Source: PWND01 sp964614525 (lineage in GTDB: Bacteria > Bacteroidota > Bacteroidia > Bacteroidales > UBA7960). Taken from it: a DNA stretch of 43,630 nucleotides. Below the pieces are notes generated by a model, which saw only the letters and a program-made list of their open reading frames with translations, was not told the origin of the DNA and did no database searches. Positions 1-9,666 of this stretch are shown piece by piece; position 1 is the stretch's first letter, and every line of letters starts with the position of its first letter. The stretch is taken from assembly GCA_964614525.1 (NCBI GenBank), contig CAZTPA010000023.1:1-43630 (forward strand), in the 5' to 3' direction. The position numbers were made by a program, and so were the translations under genes.

Positions 1-2
1 AA

Positions 3-167
3 CCCGAAGCCGGAAATCCCTACCGTGAGTTTCCTGCTCTGTTGAGGGAGCTTCCGGTTCTAAAACACAATGCAAAAACCACAACTTACCGACAAATTTC
101 GAACGCTCACCGGTTTTTACTATCTTTAGTTGCATTTTGTAAAGTACTTTTGTTTCGAAATTATTAA
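3..167 (+). other. Possible 3' end of an upstream reading frame
   Basis: An open frame runs from the window edge to a TAA at 165-167 (54 codons, no start inside the window) on the plus strand, and this stretch is richer in G+C than the following genes. I recognise no family in it. A TAnnTTTG box at 145-152 overlaps its end, so it may equally be non-coding leader DNA. Low confidence that it is coding. Confidence 0.2.
145..152 (+). promoter_or_regulatory. Bacteroidota -7 promoter box (TACTTTTG)
   Basis: TACTTTTG matches the TAnnTTTG -7 element of Bacteroidota promoters and lies about 40 bases before the LiaF-like gene. I see no TTG at the expected -33 spacing, so the call rests on the -7 box and position only. 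It would serve the three-gene LiaF/LytS/LytR operon. Confidence 0.35.
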
Positions 168-190
168 TAACAATTTAAACCTTTGCAACT

Positions 191-919
191 ATGAATGAAA
201 TTAAAGTAAAACAAGAAAAAAAAGGCAATAAACTAAAAGCAATAGTTTTTGGCCTGATTGTAATTGCCGCTGGAGTTCTGCTCATATACAGAAACATGGG
301 TCTTCTTGACCCCGAAATGAAAAGAATCTTCTTTTCATGGCAAATGATTATGATTGCTGCCGGATTTATTAATGTATTTGGTAAGTCATCACGTTTGTTT
401 GGATTAATCCTGATGTCTGTTGGTGGGTTCTTTCTAATGCCAAGAATTATGGATTTGCCGATAAACTTCACTCAAACATTTTGGCCTCTGCTGGTAATTA
501 TTGGAGGTGTTTTTATTGTAATTTTCAGCGTGAAAGGTTGTCGCAGAATTGGGAAAGTTAGCCAAAGCAGCACTGATGATATTATTGACGATATGTTTGT
601 TTTTAGTGGTGGAGAAAGAGTAGTTACAACTGAAGATTTCAAAGGTGGAAAAACCGTAAATGTCTTTGGCGGCTCTACTTATGATATGACCAGAAGTAAT
701 TTGGCTGAAGGGATTCACGTGCTTGAAGTATTTTGTGTTTTTGGTGGAACAAAAGTAATTGTTCCTTCCAATTGGAATGTAAGAATAGAAGTTACATCAG
801 TGTTAGGAGCTTTTGAAGATAAAAGGAAGTTTCTGTCCGAGACTGTTAATCCAAAAGGAACTTTAGTATTAAAAGGAATTGCAGTTTTGGGAGGCGGAGA
901 AATTCTTAGTCATAAATAG
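191..919 (+). CDS. LiaF-like membrane protein (cell-wall stress type)
   Basis: A 242-residue inner-membrane protein. About the first 120 residues are hydrophobic, with roughly four membrane segments in short pairs, as in the LiaI/LiaF-type membrane region. The C-terminal ~100 residues are soluble, with repeated beta-strand patterns around VFGGSTYDMT, VFGGTKVIV and VLGGGEI, typical of the LiaF/DUF2154-like C-terminal domain. In Firmicutes, LiaF proteins restrain a histidine kinase that reports cell-wall damage. Here the stop codon is one base before the start of a LytS-type kinase gene, followed by its regulator, so the same kind of control of the kinase is a reasonable inference. The ATG at 191 is preferred because the basic N-terminus leads straight into the first membrane segment. 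Confidence 0.72.
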   Translation: MNEIKVKQEKKGNKLKAIVFGLIVIAAGVLLIYRNMGLLDPEMKRIFFSWQMIMIAAGFINVFGKSSRLFGLILMSVGGFFLMPRIMDLPINFTQTFWPLLVIIGGVFIVIFSVKGCRRIGKVSQSSTDDIIDDMFVFSGGERVVTTEDFKGGKTVNVFGGSTYDMTRSNLAEGIHVLEVFCVFGGTKVIVPSNWNVRIEVTSVLGAFEDKRKFLSETVNPKGTLVLKGIAVLGGGEILSHK

Positions 920-920
920 C

Positions 921-1967
921 ATGGTACATCCTCTGATAAAAAATCGCCAAACCATATTGCCTTTCCTGGTGATATGGTTTTTTGTAATGACAGTGCATTT
1001 TCTTGCTCTTTATTACAGCAATGGATATTCTTTGTCTTTTTGCATTGCAGACAGTGTTGTTTCAACTGTTATATACATGTTTATTTCTCTTGTGTTATGG
1101 TATCCTATAAGATTTGGTATAACAAATATTCGTGCTCCTTTAGAAATGATTTTGAATAATTCCTTCATCTATGCAATTACAACAACAATATGGATATTTC
1201 TGGTTTGGGGAATTATAATTTTAATTAATCCGGATTGGAGTCAAGATTATAAATCCACAATTTTATCATACAGAATACTTGCTTCTCTCATGATTTACAT
1301 TGCTTCTGTAGTGGTATATTATGCAATTGGGTTTTATGAGTCATTACAGGAAAAACAAGCAAATGAAATGCAACTGAAAACACTTGTGAAAGAAGCTCAA
1401 CTCAATGAACTAAGAGCCCAGCTGCATCCACATTTTTTGTTTAATAGCCTTAATTCCATTAACTCTCTCACAATTTCAAATCCAAATAAAGCCGGTGAAA
1501 TGATTATAAAACTATCGGAATTTATTCGATATTCCCTTAGCAGGAAAGGCAATACCATGGCTGATTTTGAAAAAGAAATTCATCATGTTCAATTATATTT
1601 GGATATAGAAAAAGTAAGATTCGGAAATAGACTGAATTTTGTTTGTGATATGGATAATGTTCCGCTTACATGGCCTGTTCCTTTGATGTTGCTTCAGCCA
1701 CTTGTCGAAAATGCAGTTAAGCATGGAGTTTATAATTCAGGAGAGACTACAACTATAAAATTGAGATCATATATTGAAAATAACTTTTTGATAATCAACA
1801 TAAGTAATAATTTTGATCCCGATGCTGCTCCTGAAAAAGGAACCGGAACAGGAATAAACAATGTGAAAGAGCGTATGCGTTTGGTTTACGGGCAGGCAGA
1901 TCTTTTTTCAATGCAAGTTTTAAATAATGAGTTTTTGGTCATCTTAAAAATTCCTGAAACAAGTTAA
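921..1967 (+). CDS. LytS/YpdA-family sensor histidine kinase
   Basis: A 348-residue sensor kinase of the HisKA_5 (LytS/YehU) type. Four N-terminal membrane segments (about residues 12-145) precede a short coiled linker, then the motif QLHPHFLFN (phosphoacceptor His in the 169-171 HPH) and an ATPase domain with PLVENAVKHG (N box) and GTGTGINNVKERM (G box). I chose the ATG at 921, two bases after the LiaF-like stop codon, because the longer in-frame start at 879 would put 14 polar residues over the end of the preceding gene. The short periplasmic loops leave little room for ligand binding, which fits sensing through the neighbouring LiaF-like protein (inference). It should phosphorylate the LytTR regulator encoded 11 bases downstream. 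Confidence 0.9.
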   Translation: MVHPLIKNRQTILPFLVIWFFVMTVHFLALYYSNGYSLSFCIADSVVSTVIYMFISLVLWYPIRFGITNIRAPLEMILNNSFIYAITTTIWIFLVWGIIILINPDWSQDYKSTILSYRILASLMIYIASVVVYYAIGFYESLQEKQANEMQLKTLVKEAQLNELRAQLHPHFLFNSLNSINSLTISNPNKAGEMIIKLSEFIRYSLSRKGNTMADFEKEIHHVQLYLDIEKVRFGNRLNFVCDMDNVPLTWPVPLMLLQPLVENAVKHGVYNSGETTTIKLRSYIENNFLIINISNNFDPDAAPEKGTGTGINNVKERMRLVYGQADLFSMQVLNNEFLVILKIPETS

Positions 1968-1978
1968 TAAATGTTTCT

Positions 1979-2728
1979 ATGCAAAAAATAAAAGTTATTA
2001 TAATTGAAGACGAGCTACCGGCATCAGAATTGATTGTCGCATACCTCAAAGATTATCCAAACGTAGAGGTATTAAAAATTTGCAATGATGGTTTTGCAGG
2101 TGTAAAAGCCATTCAGGAACTTTCGCCGGATTTGATTTTTCTTGATATACAAATGCCAAAACTAAGCGGTTTTGAAATGCTTGAACTTATTGAAAATCCG
2201 CCGGCAATAATTTTTACTACTGCTTTTGACGAGTATGCTATAAAGGCTTTTGAAATGAATGCAGTTGATTATTTGATGAAGCCATTCTCAAAAGAAAGAT
2301 TTGCAAACGCATTAACAAAAGCAAAAAATAAAATTGAGCTTTCCGCAAAAATGGAACAACAATCAACAGGCATGCAGCCTATTATCAATTTGCCGCTTGG
2401 AAATTTTATCGAAAGGGTTGTTGTGAAAATGAATAACATTATAAGTGTTATCCCGGTTTCAAAAATCGCTTATATTGAAGCTTATGACGATTATGTTTTT
2501 ATTTACTCAGATGGCAAAAGGCATTTGAAGCAGAAAACCATGAAGTATTACGAAAAGAATTTAAATAACAATAAATTTCTTCGAATACATCGTTCATGGA
2601 TAGTGAATGTCGATTTTATTGACCAAATAATTCTCTGGGAAAAAGATACCTACAAAGTTAAATTGAAAACCGGAGAAGAACTGCGTGCCAGCAGAAGTGG
2701 TTATAAAAAGCTGAAAGAGCTTTTTTGA
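1979..2728 (+). CDS. LytTR-family response regulator
   Basis: A 249-residue regulator with an N-terminal receiver domain (residues 1-120) and a C-terminal LytTR DNA-binding domain (about 145-247). The phosphoacceptor is Asp56 in LIFLDIQMP. The acidic pocket residues (IIIEDE near the N-terminus) and the conserved Lys in DYLMKPF are present. The C-terminal half shows the LytTR signatures IAYIEAYDDYVFIY and FLRIHRSWIVNVDFI. It follows its cognate kinase by 11 bases and is the last gene of the operon. Its targets cannot be read from the sequence; LytTR regulators usually bind paired direct repeats upstream of envelope or transport genes. It is complete and all key residues are intact. Confidence 0.92.
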   Translation: MQKIKVIIIEDELPASELIVAYLKDYPNVEVLKICNDGFAGVKAIQELSPDLIFLDIQMPKLSGFEMLELIENPPAIIFTTAFDEYAIKAFEMNAVDYLMKPFSKERFANALTKAKNKIELSAKMEQQSTGMQPIINLPLGNFIERVVVKMNNIISVIPVSKIAYIEAYDDYVFIYSDGKRHLKQKTMKYYEKNLNNNKFLRIHRSWIVNVDFIDQIILWEKDTYKVKLKTGEELRASRSGYKKLKELF

Positions 2729-2820
2729 AAAAAATGCAACTTGATAAGCCTGCCTTAGGGTCATAAAAACTGCCTTTTTGCTTTACTTCACAATTATAAA
2801 ATTTTATGAGAAACAGTATA

Positions 2821-5800
2821 CTATTCCTTTATTATCATTTTAGTAAATAATCCTTTATCATAATGAATTGTTAGAAAATAGATTCCTTTTTCCAAATCCG
2901 TAATGTCTATGCTAATTCTTTTATTATCATAAGTTTCAAAAATCGGCTTTAATGCTGTTTTCCCTAAAACATCAGTAAGAGTTATATCGATTTTATCTAA
3001 CAAAAAGGATGCATCAGATTCTATTGAAATTTTGTATTTTGCGGGATTTGGAAATACTCTTATCCCGTTTTTATTCAAATTGGTTATTCCTATAATTGAA
3101 TTTACAGTTATTACAAAACTGCAGGATGTTTCATTACCATTATCGTCGCTTACAGTCCAAATTACCGTAGTATTACCTACGGGAAATTCAGCTCCGTCAA
3201 GACTTGAGCCAGAATTATAGTTGTTTTCAAGATTGGCTATTGAGCAATTGTCACTAAAGGAAACAGGATCAAAGATTGTGCCTGTAACTGCATATGAGTC
3301 GGAAGCATCAGCATCCACAACTATATCATCAGGGCAAGTAATTGTTGGTGCGATGTTATCCTCAACACTAATATTAAAAGATTCTTCTGCTGTATTGCCT
3401 GCATTGTCAGTTACGGTAAGAATTACAGTATTAGAATTGCCGGCAATACTTGTGCCTGCATCAGGAGATTGGGATACGCTTAGATTGCTGTCGCAATTAT
3501 CTGTCGCAATTACATCAACAGTGTAGTCAGGCAAAATTGCTTCACAAGTTTCATTAGCGTCTATTATTTGGTCATTGTGAATAGAAGTAATTTCCGGATT
3601 AGAATTATCCATCACTGTTACATTAAACATCACTTCTGCTGTGTTGCCTGCTTCATCTGATACAGTTAGGCTTACGACATTTGAAGTTCCGGATATAATT
3701 GTGCCTGCATCAGGAGATTGGGATACGCTTAGATCGCTGTCGCAATTATCTGTCGCAATTACATCAACAGTGTAGTCAGGCAAAATTGCTNNNNNNNNNN
3801 NNNNNNNNNNNNNNNNNNNNNNNNNNNNNNNNNNNNNNNNNNNNNNNNNNNNNNNNNNNNNNNNNNNNNNNNNNNNNNNNNNNNNNNNNNGCTGTCGCAA
3901 TTATCTGTCGCAATTACATCAACAGTGTAGTCAGGCAAAATTGCTTCGCAAGTTTCATTAGCATCTATTATTTGGTCATTGTGTGTGGAAGTAATTTCCG
4001 GATCAGAATTATCTATAACTGTCACATTAAATGTCACCTCTGCTGTGTTGCCCGCTTCATCTGATACAGTTAGGCTTACAACATTTGAAGTTCCGGATAT
4101 AATTGTGCCTGAAACAGGAGATTGTGTTATAATCAGTTCACTGTTGCAATTATCGGTAGCAGCTACATCGCCGGTATAATCAGGCAAAATTGCTTCACAT
4201 ACATCATCAGCGTATATTTCCTGATCACTATGGGTAGAGGTAATTTCGGGATCAATATTATCTTCAACAGTAACACTTACTGAGCCGAAAATAGTTTCAT
4301 AGTTCTCTGCATCTATGGGGTAGAAAGCCACCTCATAATCAAAAGTTCCGTATGGGGCCACTTCATCAGGATTAGTGAAAGCAAAATGTCCATCAACAGA
4401 TGCACTGCCACCTGTTAAGGCTGATTCACCAAGCGTTTGACCACATTCCAGGTTCGTGGCCACAGGCCATTCAGTAACTTCTGTGTTTAATTTATATCCC
4501 TGAAACTTAAGAAAAGGGTATCCATCATTATCTTCATTGTTGATTCCCCAGTGGTCTTCATTACCGTTTGCTGTTTCGACCATGAAATCCCAGCCGGCAT
4601 CAGTAAATGTTGACTGAGTTTTCATATTGGCTGTAGTTTGTGATGTGGCACCGGTTGCTGTATTCTGATTTGAAACTTCACTATCCCAAAAATTTCCCAG
4701 GAAATTATTTTCGAAATCAAAAACTACAAATCCATTTGCATCCGGATCATCTTCAATAGTATAAAATACGCTGCCGGTAGTATAACATTTTTCAATAGTA
4801 ACATTAGAACAGGCACCTGCAAAAGCTCCAAAATGGGTTGATGATTCATTACCTGTTCTTGTAACATTACCCCGGCTATAACAGTTTTTTATGAGCGAAC
4901 CATTGTTTGCCGTGCCTATTAGTCCCCCGCCATTTATGCGTTCAACGAATACATTGGCAGTTGAAAAGCTTTGTTTTAATTCTGACAATTCAATTTGCCC
5001 CAAGAGGCCACCACCATCCTGATAAGCTGAAACATTTCCTGTAGAATAGCAATTATTTATTAAAGAATTATTATAAATGTACGCAACTAATGCACCTACA
5101 TATACTTTTCCTGAAATATTGCATTCTTCAATACCCAGGCTATCAATGTTTGCGCCTTCAAGGTAGCCAAACAAACCCTGGTAACCGGTACCTGGCCGGT
5201 TAATGCTTAGTCCTGAGATAACATGATTTTTACCATTATACGAGCCGGTAAATCTAGAGTAATAATATCCTATGGTAAGCCAACCCTCTGCTTCACCACC
5301 ATTACCATCATCCCAGCTTGATGTTTCGGATGCATCAATATCAGCGATTTGAATATAGGATGCATTCAGATTGTATCTTGTGTTTTTCAGATGTGTTAAG
5401 TTTTCTATCTGGTATGGATTTTCGGGAGACCCGTCGCCACCGGCAAATACAATATTTTCCAAACCCGGGAGAGTATCCGGCGTTAAGGCACTTAAAAATG
5501 GATATGAAGCTTGTTCTCCGGTGGCAATATCCCAGATATCCTCTTCTCCATTAGTTGTCTCCTCAATAAAATCCCAGCCATCATTGCTGTAAAAATATTG
5601 GATTTTCATATCCTGGGAAGGTTTTCCCTGGGCGCCGGTAGCAGTCATTTGGTTAGAAACCTGGCTGTCCCAAAAATTGGAAATGCATTCCGAACCTTCA
5701 TCCAGACCGATAAATCCTTTATCTGTGGGATTATCGTCATTTTCATAATAAACACTCCCCGTGGAATAGCAATAAGAAATTTCCGCATCGGCATGGGCGT

Positions 5801-6878
5801 ATCCGATTGAAGCCCCGAAAATGGTTTCGTTACCATTTGTCCGGCTTAGGTTTCCCAGAGAATAACTGTTCGATACTATCGAGGCATTGTAAACATCTCC
5901 TATCAATCCGCCTCCACGATTTGCTGAAACCACAACATTCCCGTCAGCGTACGACTGGATAATATGAGCGTCTCGCATTGTACCGACAAGTCCGCCTACA
6001 TATTCGGTACCACTTATTGTTCCTGATGCGAAACTTTTGGAAATCATCCCGAGATTGTTATTCCCTGAGAGTCCACCTACATAATGCCAGCCATTCACAT
6101 TGCCCAATGCGTAACAACTATCGATAGTAGATTCATAATTAGAACCTGCCAAACCTCCAGCAAAACTATAAGTTCCATTTATTTGACCGCTTGCATAAGA
6201 ACCGGTGATTAGAGAATTGTTGCTATTTTGCCCGACCAGTCCTCCAATTTCTCTGTAACCACTAACATTTCCGGATGTATGACAACTGCTTACAGAAGAA
6301 GCATTTACTCTTCCAATTAAGCCCCCAACCTCTGTGTCTCCGTTCATACTGCCTGTATTGTAGCAATTCGCTACGGTGGAGTTTGCAACGGCTCCGGCCA
6401 ACCCGCCAGCATATTCATTGCCTGAGATACTTCCATTTTCAAACCCCAGGTTTTCAATAGTAGCATTATCGGTTTTCCCAAATAATCCCTGGAAATTGGC
6501 TGACCTGTTTATGGTTAATCCGGTAATTATGTAATCTTGCCCATCGTAGGAGCCGGTGAAAGGATCAATATTATCACCGATAGGTGACCATCCTTCGTTA
6601 TTACCTTCATCCGTCAGGTCGTTGGGGTCATTGTAAAGCATTCCGTCGTCATCATCATCACTGTCGTCCCAGTATTGGGTTGACGAAGCGTCAATATTAG
6701 CAGTTTGTTCATAGTCATAGGTGAGTCCTTCAGCGGTGGAAGCAATCCACAATAAATGCTCTAAAGATGAAACTTCACGTTTTCCGTTAGAATCGCTATC
6801 AATAGGTTCAATTCCTTCGGCAAAAGTTATTTGGATTGTTAATACGGATATGCTAAAATACAGGATTATTGTTTTCAT
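2821..6878 (-). CDS. Large secreted GLUG/HYR repeat protein with T9SS sorting domain (interrupted by assembly gap)
   Basis: A surface or secreted protein of about 1300 residues if the gap is closed as described in the findings. The start at 6878 gives a clear signal peptide (MKTIILYFSISVLTIQITFA); an earlier in-frame start at 6947 would bury it. Order: two large modules rich in GLUG repeats (roughly residues 30-470 and 470-790; patterns such as GGLIG, CYSTGNV, FWDSEVSNQ), themselves apparently a duplication; a spacer of about 75 residues; at least four HYR-type beta-sandwich repeats (about 870-1210; the TDNC and VSLTVSDEAGNTA patterns); and a C-terminal ~80-residue type A sorting domain (GIRVFPNPA through MIIKE). 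Such proteins cross the outer membrane by T9SS and lose the sorting domain on attachment. Adhesion is a guess from the repeats. The repeats are nearly identical at DNA level near the 100-N gap, and the reading frame breaks only there. Confidence 0.85.
3791..3890. other. Assembly gap of 100 N
   Basis: Exactly 100 N, the customary placeholder for a gap of unknown length, inside the HYR repeats of the large T9SS substrate. The 55 bases before it (3736-3790) are identical to the 55 bases after it (3891-3945) and to a third copy at 3487-3541. The true gap may therefore be an overlap of 55 bases or one or more missing repeat units of about 249 bases. Confidence 0.97.
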
Positions 6879-6962
6879 AAAAAATATGGTTTTAAAAGAG
6901 TATTCATTAAGCGATAACAAAGCCATAATAATATTAACAAAGGGCAATCTGTTTAAAAAACG

Positions 6963-7058
6963 CCTTGATTTTCAGTACATTTGACAAATATAATGGTTTT
7001 TTAGAAAAAATGCAGAATGCTTAAGATTGAATTTTGGAGAATTAGAAATTTATAAAAC
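6963..7058. repeat. ~96-bp upstream repeat, copy A
   Basis: This stretch closely resembles 9667-9762. Over the first 38 bases (from CCTTGAT to GGTTTT) I count about five mismatches, and similarity continues more weakly through GAATTTTGGAGAATT. It lies the same distance upstream of the large T9SS-substrate gene as copy B does of the TlpA-like gene, and both contain a minus-strand TATATTTG box. Confidence 0.6.
6985..6992 (-). promoter_or_regulatory. -7 promoter box (TATATTTG) of the GLUG/HYR gene
   Basis: Read on the minus strand this is TATATTTG, a match to TAnnTTTG, and it implies a leader of about 100 bases before the start at 6878. The same box occurs at the equivalent place in the related upstream repeat before the TlpA-like gene, which strengthens the call. 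No clear -33 TTG is seen. Confidence 0.5.
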
Positions 7059-7070
7059 CTAAGAATGATT

Positions 7071-7991
7071 TTATATTTCCGGATTATTCCGGTGTTTCCA
7101 CCAGTATTTAATTGTGTTTCTTCTCCAGAGCATTCGTGTTTCATCAAAATTCGTCCAATATTTTTCTTTATGTCCGTTTTTTGATTTTTCGTAAAGTTCG
7201 TTTCGCAGTTTTTTCGTATATCTGTTTTCTCCTTTTGTCAATTCTCCAAATCTGATTGCATTAGAAGTGCAATTATGCATACACCTTAAACAATGTAAAC
7301 AATTCCTTTCATTAATAATTTCAATATAATCATCATGCATTTTTAAATTGTTGTCCGGACAATTGTTTACGCATAGTCCGCAAACAATGCATTTTTTACT
7401 ATCTATTTGCAGCTTAGGATATTTTGTGATTTCAATATCCTTAACAATTTTAAGTTTTATCGATGCTAAAATTCCTGGTTTGGATAATTTAATAAGCTTT
7501 TTGTTTTCAAGGTTGTTTATTATCTCATCTGCAAAATCACGAATTTTATTCTCAATACTATCTTCAAAAAACATTACAGTTTTATACTCATAGTCGGTTG
7601 CTGGTAGTCTTGATGAAATGCCATTTGAAGGGGATTTGAAGCTTTTGCATGCAATTAAGCTATAATTATTTTTTGTTAATTTTTTTGAAAAGTCATAAAA
7701 GACATTTGCTGTAAATCTGGCATATGTGCAAAATTGGAAGTAATTAATGTTTTTACCGAACTTGTTAAAAAGTGGAAATAGTTTCAGAAAATTATCCGGA
7801 AAGGTGAATTTATACACAGGATAAGCAAAGCCTATTATTTTATTGGTTAAATTAAGGGAGTCTGTTTCCTCTATGTCTTCAATAGACAATAGTTCTACTT
7901 TGTTGTTCTTTTCCTCAAGAACTTTCTTTAATTCTTTACTTATTAATTCAGTATTGCCTGTTCCGGAAAAATAAAAGATAGCAAAATCCAT
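7071..7991 (-). CDS. EFR1-like flavodoxin/4Fe-4S ferredoxin fusion protein
   Basis: A 306-residue cytoplasmic redox protein. The N-terminus (FYFSGTGNTELISKEL) is the phosphate-binding loop of a flavodoxin-like FMN domain (about residues 1-165). The C-terminal part has two 4Fe-4S motifs, CIVCGLCVNNCP (about 200-211) and CLHCLRCMHNC (about 230-241). This matches the EFR1-family ferredoxins common in anaerobes, which are thought to pass electrons between iron-sulfur and flavin partners; the physiological partner is unknown. It stands alone, with over 100 bases on either side, in the accessory block. The second cluster ends in CTSNA instead of CP, a small departure. The start at 7991 is the first ATG before the flavodoxin loop and follows a promoter box closely. 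Confidence 0.82.
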   Translation of the reverse strand: MDFAIFYFSGTGNTELISKELKKVLEEKNNKVELLSIEDIEETDSLNLTNKIIGFAYPVYKFTFPDNFLKLFPLFNKFGKNINYFQFCTYARFTANVFYDFSKKLTKNNYSLIACKSFKSPSNGISSRLPATDYEYKTVMFFEDSIENKIRDFADEIINNLENKKLIKLSKPGILASIKLKIVKDIEITKYPKLQIDSKKCIVCGLCVNNCPDNNLKMHDDYIEIINERNCLHCLRCMHNCTSNAIRFGELTKGENRYTKKLRNELYEKSKNGHKEKYWTNFDETRMLWRRNTIKYWWKHRNNPEI

Positions 7992-8010
7992 GTTTTTTTC
8001 AAAATTCTAT

Positions 8011-8018
8011 CAAAGGTA
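8011..8018 (-). promoter_or_regulatory. -7 promoter box (TACCTTTG) of the EFR1-like gene
   Basis: Minus-strand TACCTTTG fits TAnnTTTG and lies 20 bases before the EFR1-like start, giving a leader of about 13-15 bases. No -33 TTG is seen at the usual distance. Confidence 0.45.
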
Positions 8019-8178
8019 GATGTTAAACTTTAGTGCGTGTTTTTGAGGCACTGTATTATCATCCTTTACAAAAATTATATAAAAGTTCGGTACTTTCAAT
8101 TTTATTCATTAATTCGTTTGCAGTTTATTTTTCGTCTGCATTTTGTTGGTTTTTATTTATAATACCAACGCAGATTTT

Positions 8179-9576
8179 CTATTTTTTGCCCTGCACCAAA
8201 TACCAATCCACCCACGAATCTAATTGACTTACAGAATTTGGTCGAAGCAAAATTTCCCGACTGTTGTTAAGTAAATATATAGTTGGGGTAGCAAATACAT
8301 GGTAATTTTTAACTAACGGACTATCCCATTTTTTATAGTCGCAAAAGCTTATAAATGAGAAAGGTTTTACAAAATTCCTGAAAATATCTTTTTCTTCATC
8401 AAGAGAGACAAATACAACTTCAACATTGTATTTTTTCCAGTTTTCATATAAGCCGGCAATATGAGAAAGCTCTTGTGGACATGCAGGACACCAGCTTGCT
8501 CCAAAGACGACTACGATATAGTCGCTTTTTACATCGGATAATTTTTTTGGAATATTACTTGTTTCGTAAGCCGGAGCAAAAATATCGCCTTTAAATTCAC
8601 TATCCGGTGCTGTATTTCCTTTTTTCATGGCACGGTAACTTTCTAATTGTGCTGCAAAATCTTTATTAATGGTGCAGCCTTGTTCATTAAGTAGTTTTAA
8701 CGCCAAATACTCCGAAGCCTTGAACAAACTGCGTTTTTCTAAAAGTTTGAATAAAAATTCAGTTATCTCATTCAATTTCTGTTCGTCTGATAAAAGGTTT
8801 TCAACCAAAATGTCTATGGATTTATTCATTTCAATATAAACAGAATCTAAGGAGCGACCACTGTTTTCAATTAACCAAAAATGGCTTTCGATGGTTTCTT
8901 TTAGTAAACCACTTTTATAAAGCCGCTCATTAGTGTAATCAAGCATTCTAAAAGCATTTATTGTAGTGGGAATTTCCTCTGTTCTGTATTGGGCTATGGT
9001 GGAAACCGAACTTACAAGTTTACGCACCGGCAAATACCAACTTACATAAGAATTTTTCGGCAAATTTGCCAAAAACAAGCTGTCTTCTGCTTTAATGCGT
9101 TGTTTTTCTTTTTCTATTACTTTTTTAGGACTTTCATGCACAGCAAAAAGTGAATCTCTTTTATAAATTTTAGACAGGTAATCCCATGCACTCAGGGTTT
9201 GTTCACGACGCGGATGCTCTGATGCATATTGCTCAAACAATTGGTTTTGGATACCATTTTCAATTATAATGGTTTCAGAAAAAGCAAAGTTATCGCCTTT
9301 AAGTTGTAGGTTTTCATCTTCAGCCAATATTAAAATAAATGTTTTAATGTCTTCTTCGATAAGATAAGCCATTCCAAAGTCTTGTTTGCTGTATGAAAGC
9401 TTAAAAATGCCTTTTTCATTAGCTTTTACACTATCAATAGTATAAGTATCGAAACCTGAAAAGCCAATCAATTTTATTGACTGATTGGCAAGATCAGGAA
9501 ATGTGCCTCTAATAGTGTTTTGAGAAAAACCGAGAATGTTTATAAGTGTAAATCCCAGAAATAGTATTATTTTCAT
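8179..9576 (-). CDS. Exported TlpA-like thioredoxin-fold protein with N-terminal DUF4369-like region
   Basis: A 465-residue protein with a signal peptide (MKIILFLGFTLINILGFSQ) at the chosen ATG, 9576; a TTG seven codons upstream is less likely. The first ~100 residues after the signal (GTFPDLANQSIKLIGFSGFDTYTIDSVKAN...) look like the beta-rich DUF4369-type domain often found before thioredoxin domains in Bacteroidota. A helical middle follows, then a C-terminal TlpA/AhpC-type domain (about residues 320-465) with FGASWCPACPQE and a cis-proline in FATPTIYLL. The CPAC active site suggests a periplasmic thiol:disulfide role, probably reductive, but the substrate is unknown. It sits alone in the accessory block behind the upstream repeat copy B. 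Confidence 0.8.
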   Translation of the reverse strand: MKIILFLGFTLINILGFSQNTIRGTFPDLANQSIKLIGFSGFDTYTIDSVKANEKGIFKLSYSKQDFGMAYLIEEDIKTFILILAEDENLQLKGDNFAFSETIIIENGIQNQLFEQYASEHPRREQTLSAWDYLSKIYKRDSLFAVHESPKKVIEKEKQRIKAEDSLFLANLPKNSYVSWYLPVRKLVSSVSTIAQYRTEEIPTTINAFRMLDYTNERLYKSGLLKETIESHFWLIENSGRSLDSVYIEMNKSIDILVENLLSDEQKLNEITEFLFKLLEKRSLFKASEYLALKLLNEQGCTINKDFAAQLESYRAMKKGNTAPDSEFKGDIFAPAYETSNIPKKLSDVKSDYIVVVFGASWCPACPQELSHIAGLYENWKKYNVEVVFVSLDEEKDIFRNFVKPFSFISFCDYKKWDSPLVKNYHVFATPTIYLLNNSREILLRPNSVSQLDSWVDWYLVQGKK

Positions 9577-9666
9577 GTTTAAATTTTTATTTTTCAAAAT
9601 AATTAATCACCATAATTAGATATGCTCAGGGTTTGTTTGGTATCATATAAGTATATTTAAAAACTT

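Noticed and set aside
879..920. Longer start for the LytS-type kinase at 879
   Set aside because: It would overlap the preceding gene by 41 bases and add residues unlike a membrane protein N-terminus; ATG 921 follows the stop codon directly.
3699..4064. Plus-strand open frames through the HYR repeats and N gap
   Set aside because: These are reverse-strand shadows of the repeat gene and include the N run; they have no recognisable domains.
3460..4200. CRISPR-like direct repeats
   Set aside because: The repeats are ~249-base protein-coding units in frame, not short repeats with unique spacers.
2821..6878. Two separate genes on either side of the N gap
   Set aside because: Signal peptide lies only in the first part and sorting domain only in the second, the repeats continue across, and the frame is restored when the gap is set to an overlap or to whole repeat units.
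7348..7593. Plus-strand frame opposite the EFR1-like gene
   Set aside because: It is the antisense of the ferredoxin domain, where Cys codons read as other residues; no promoter or homology.
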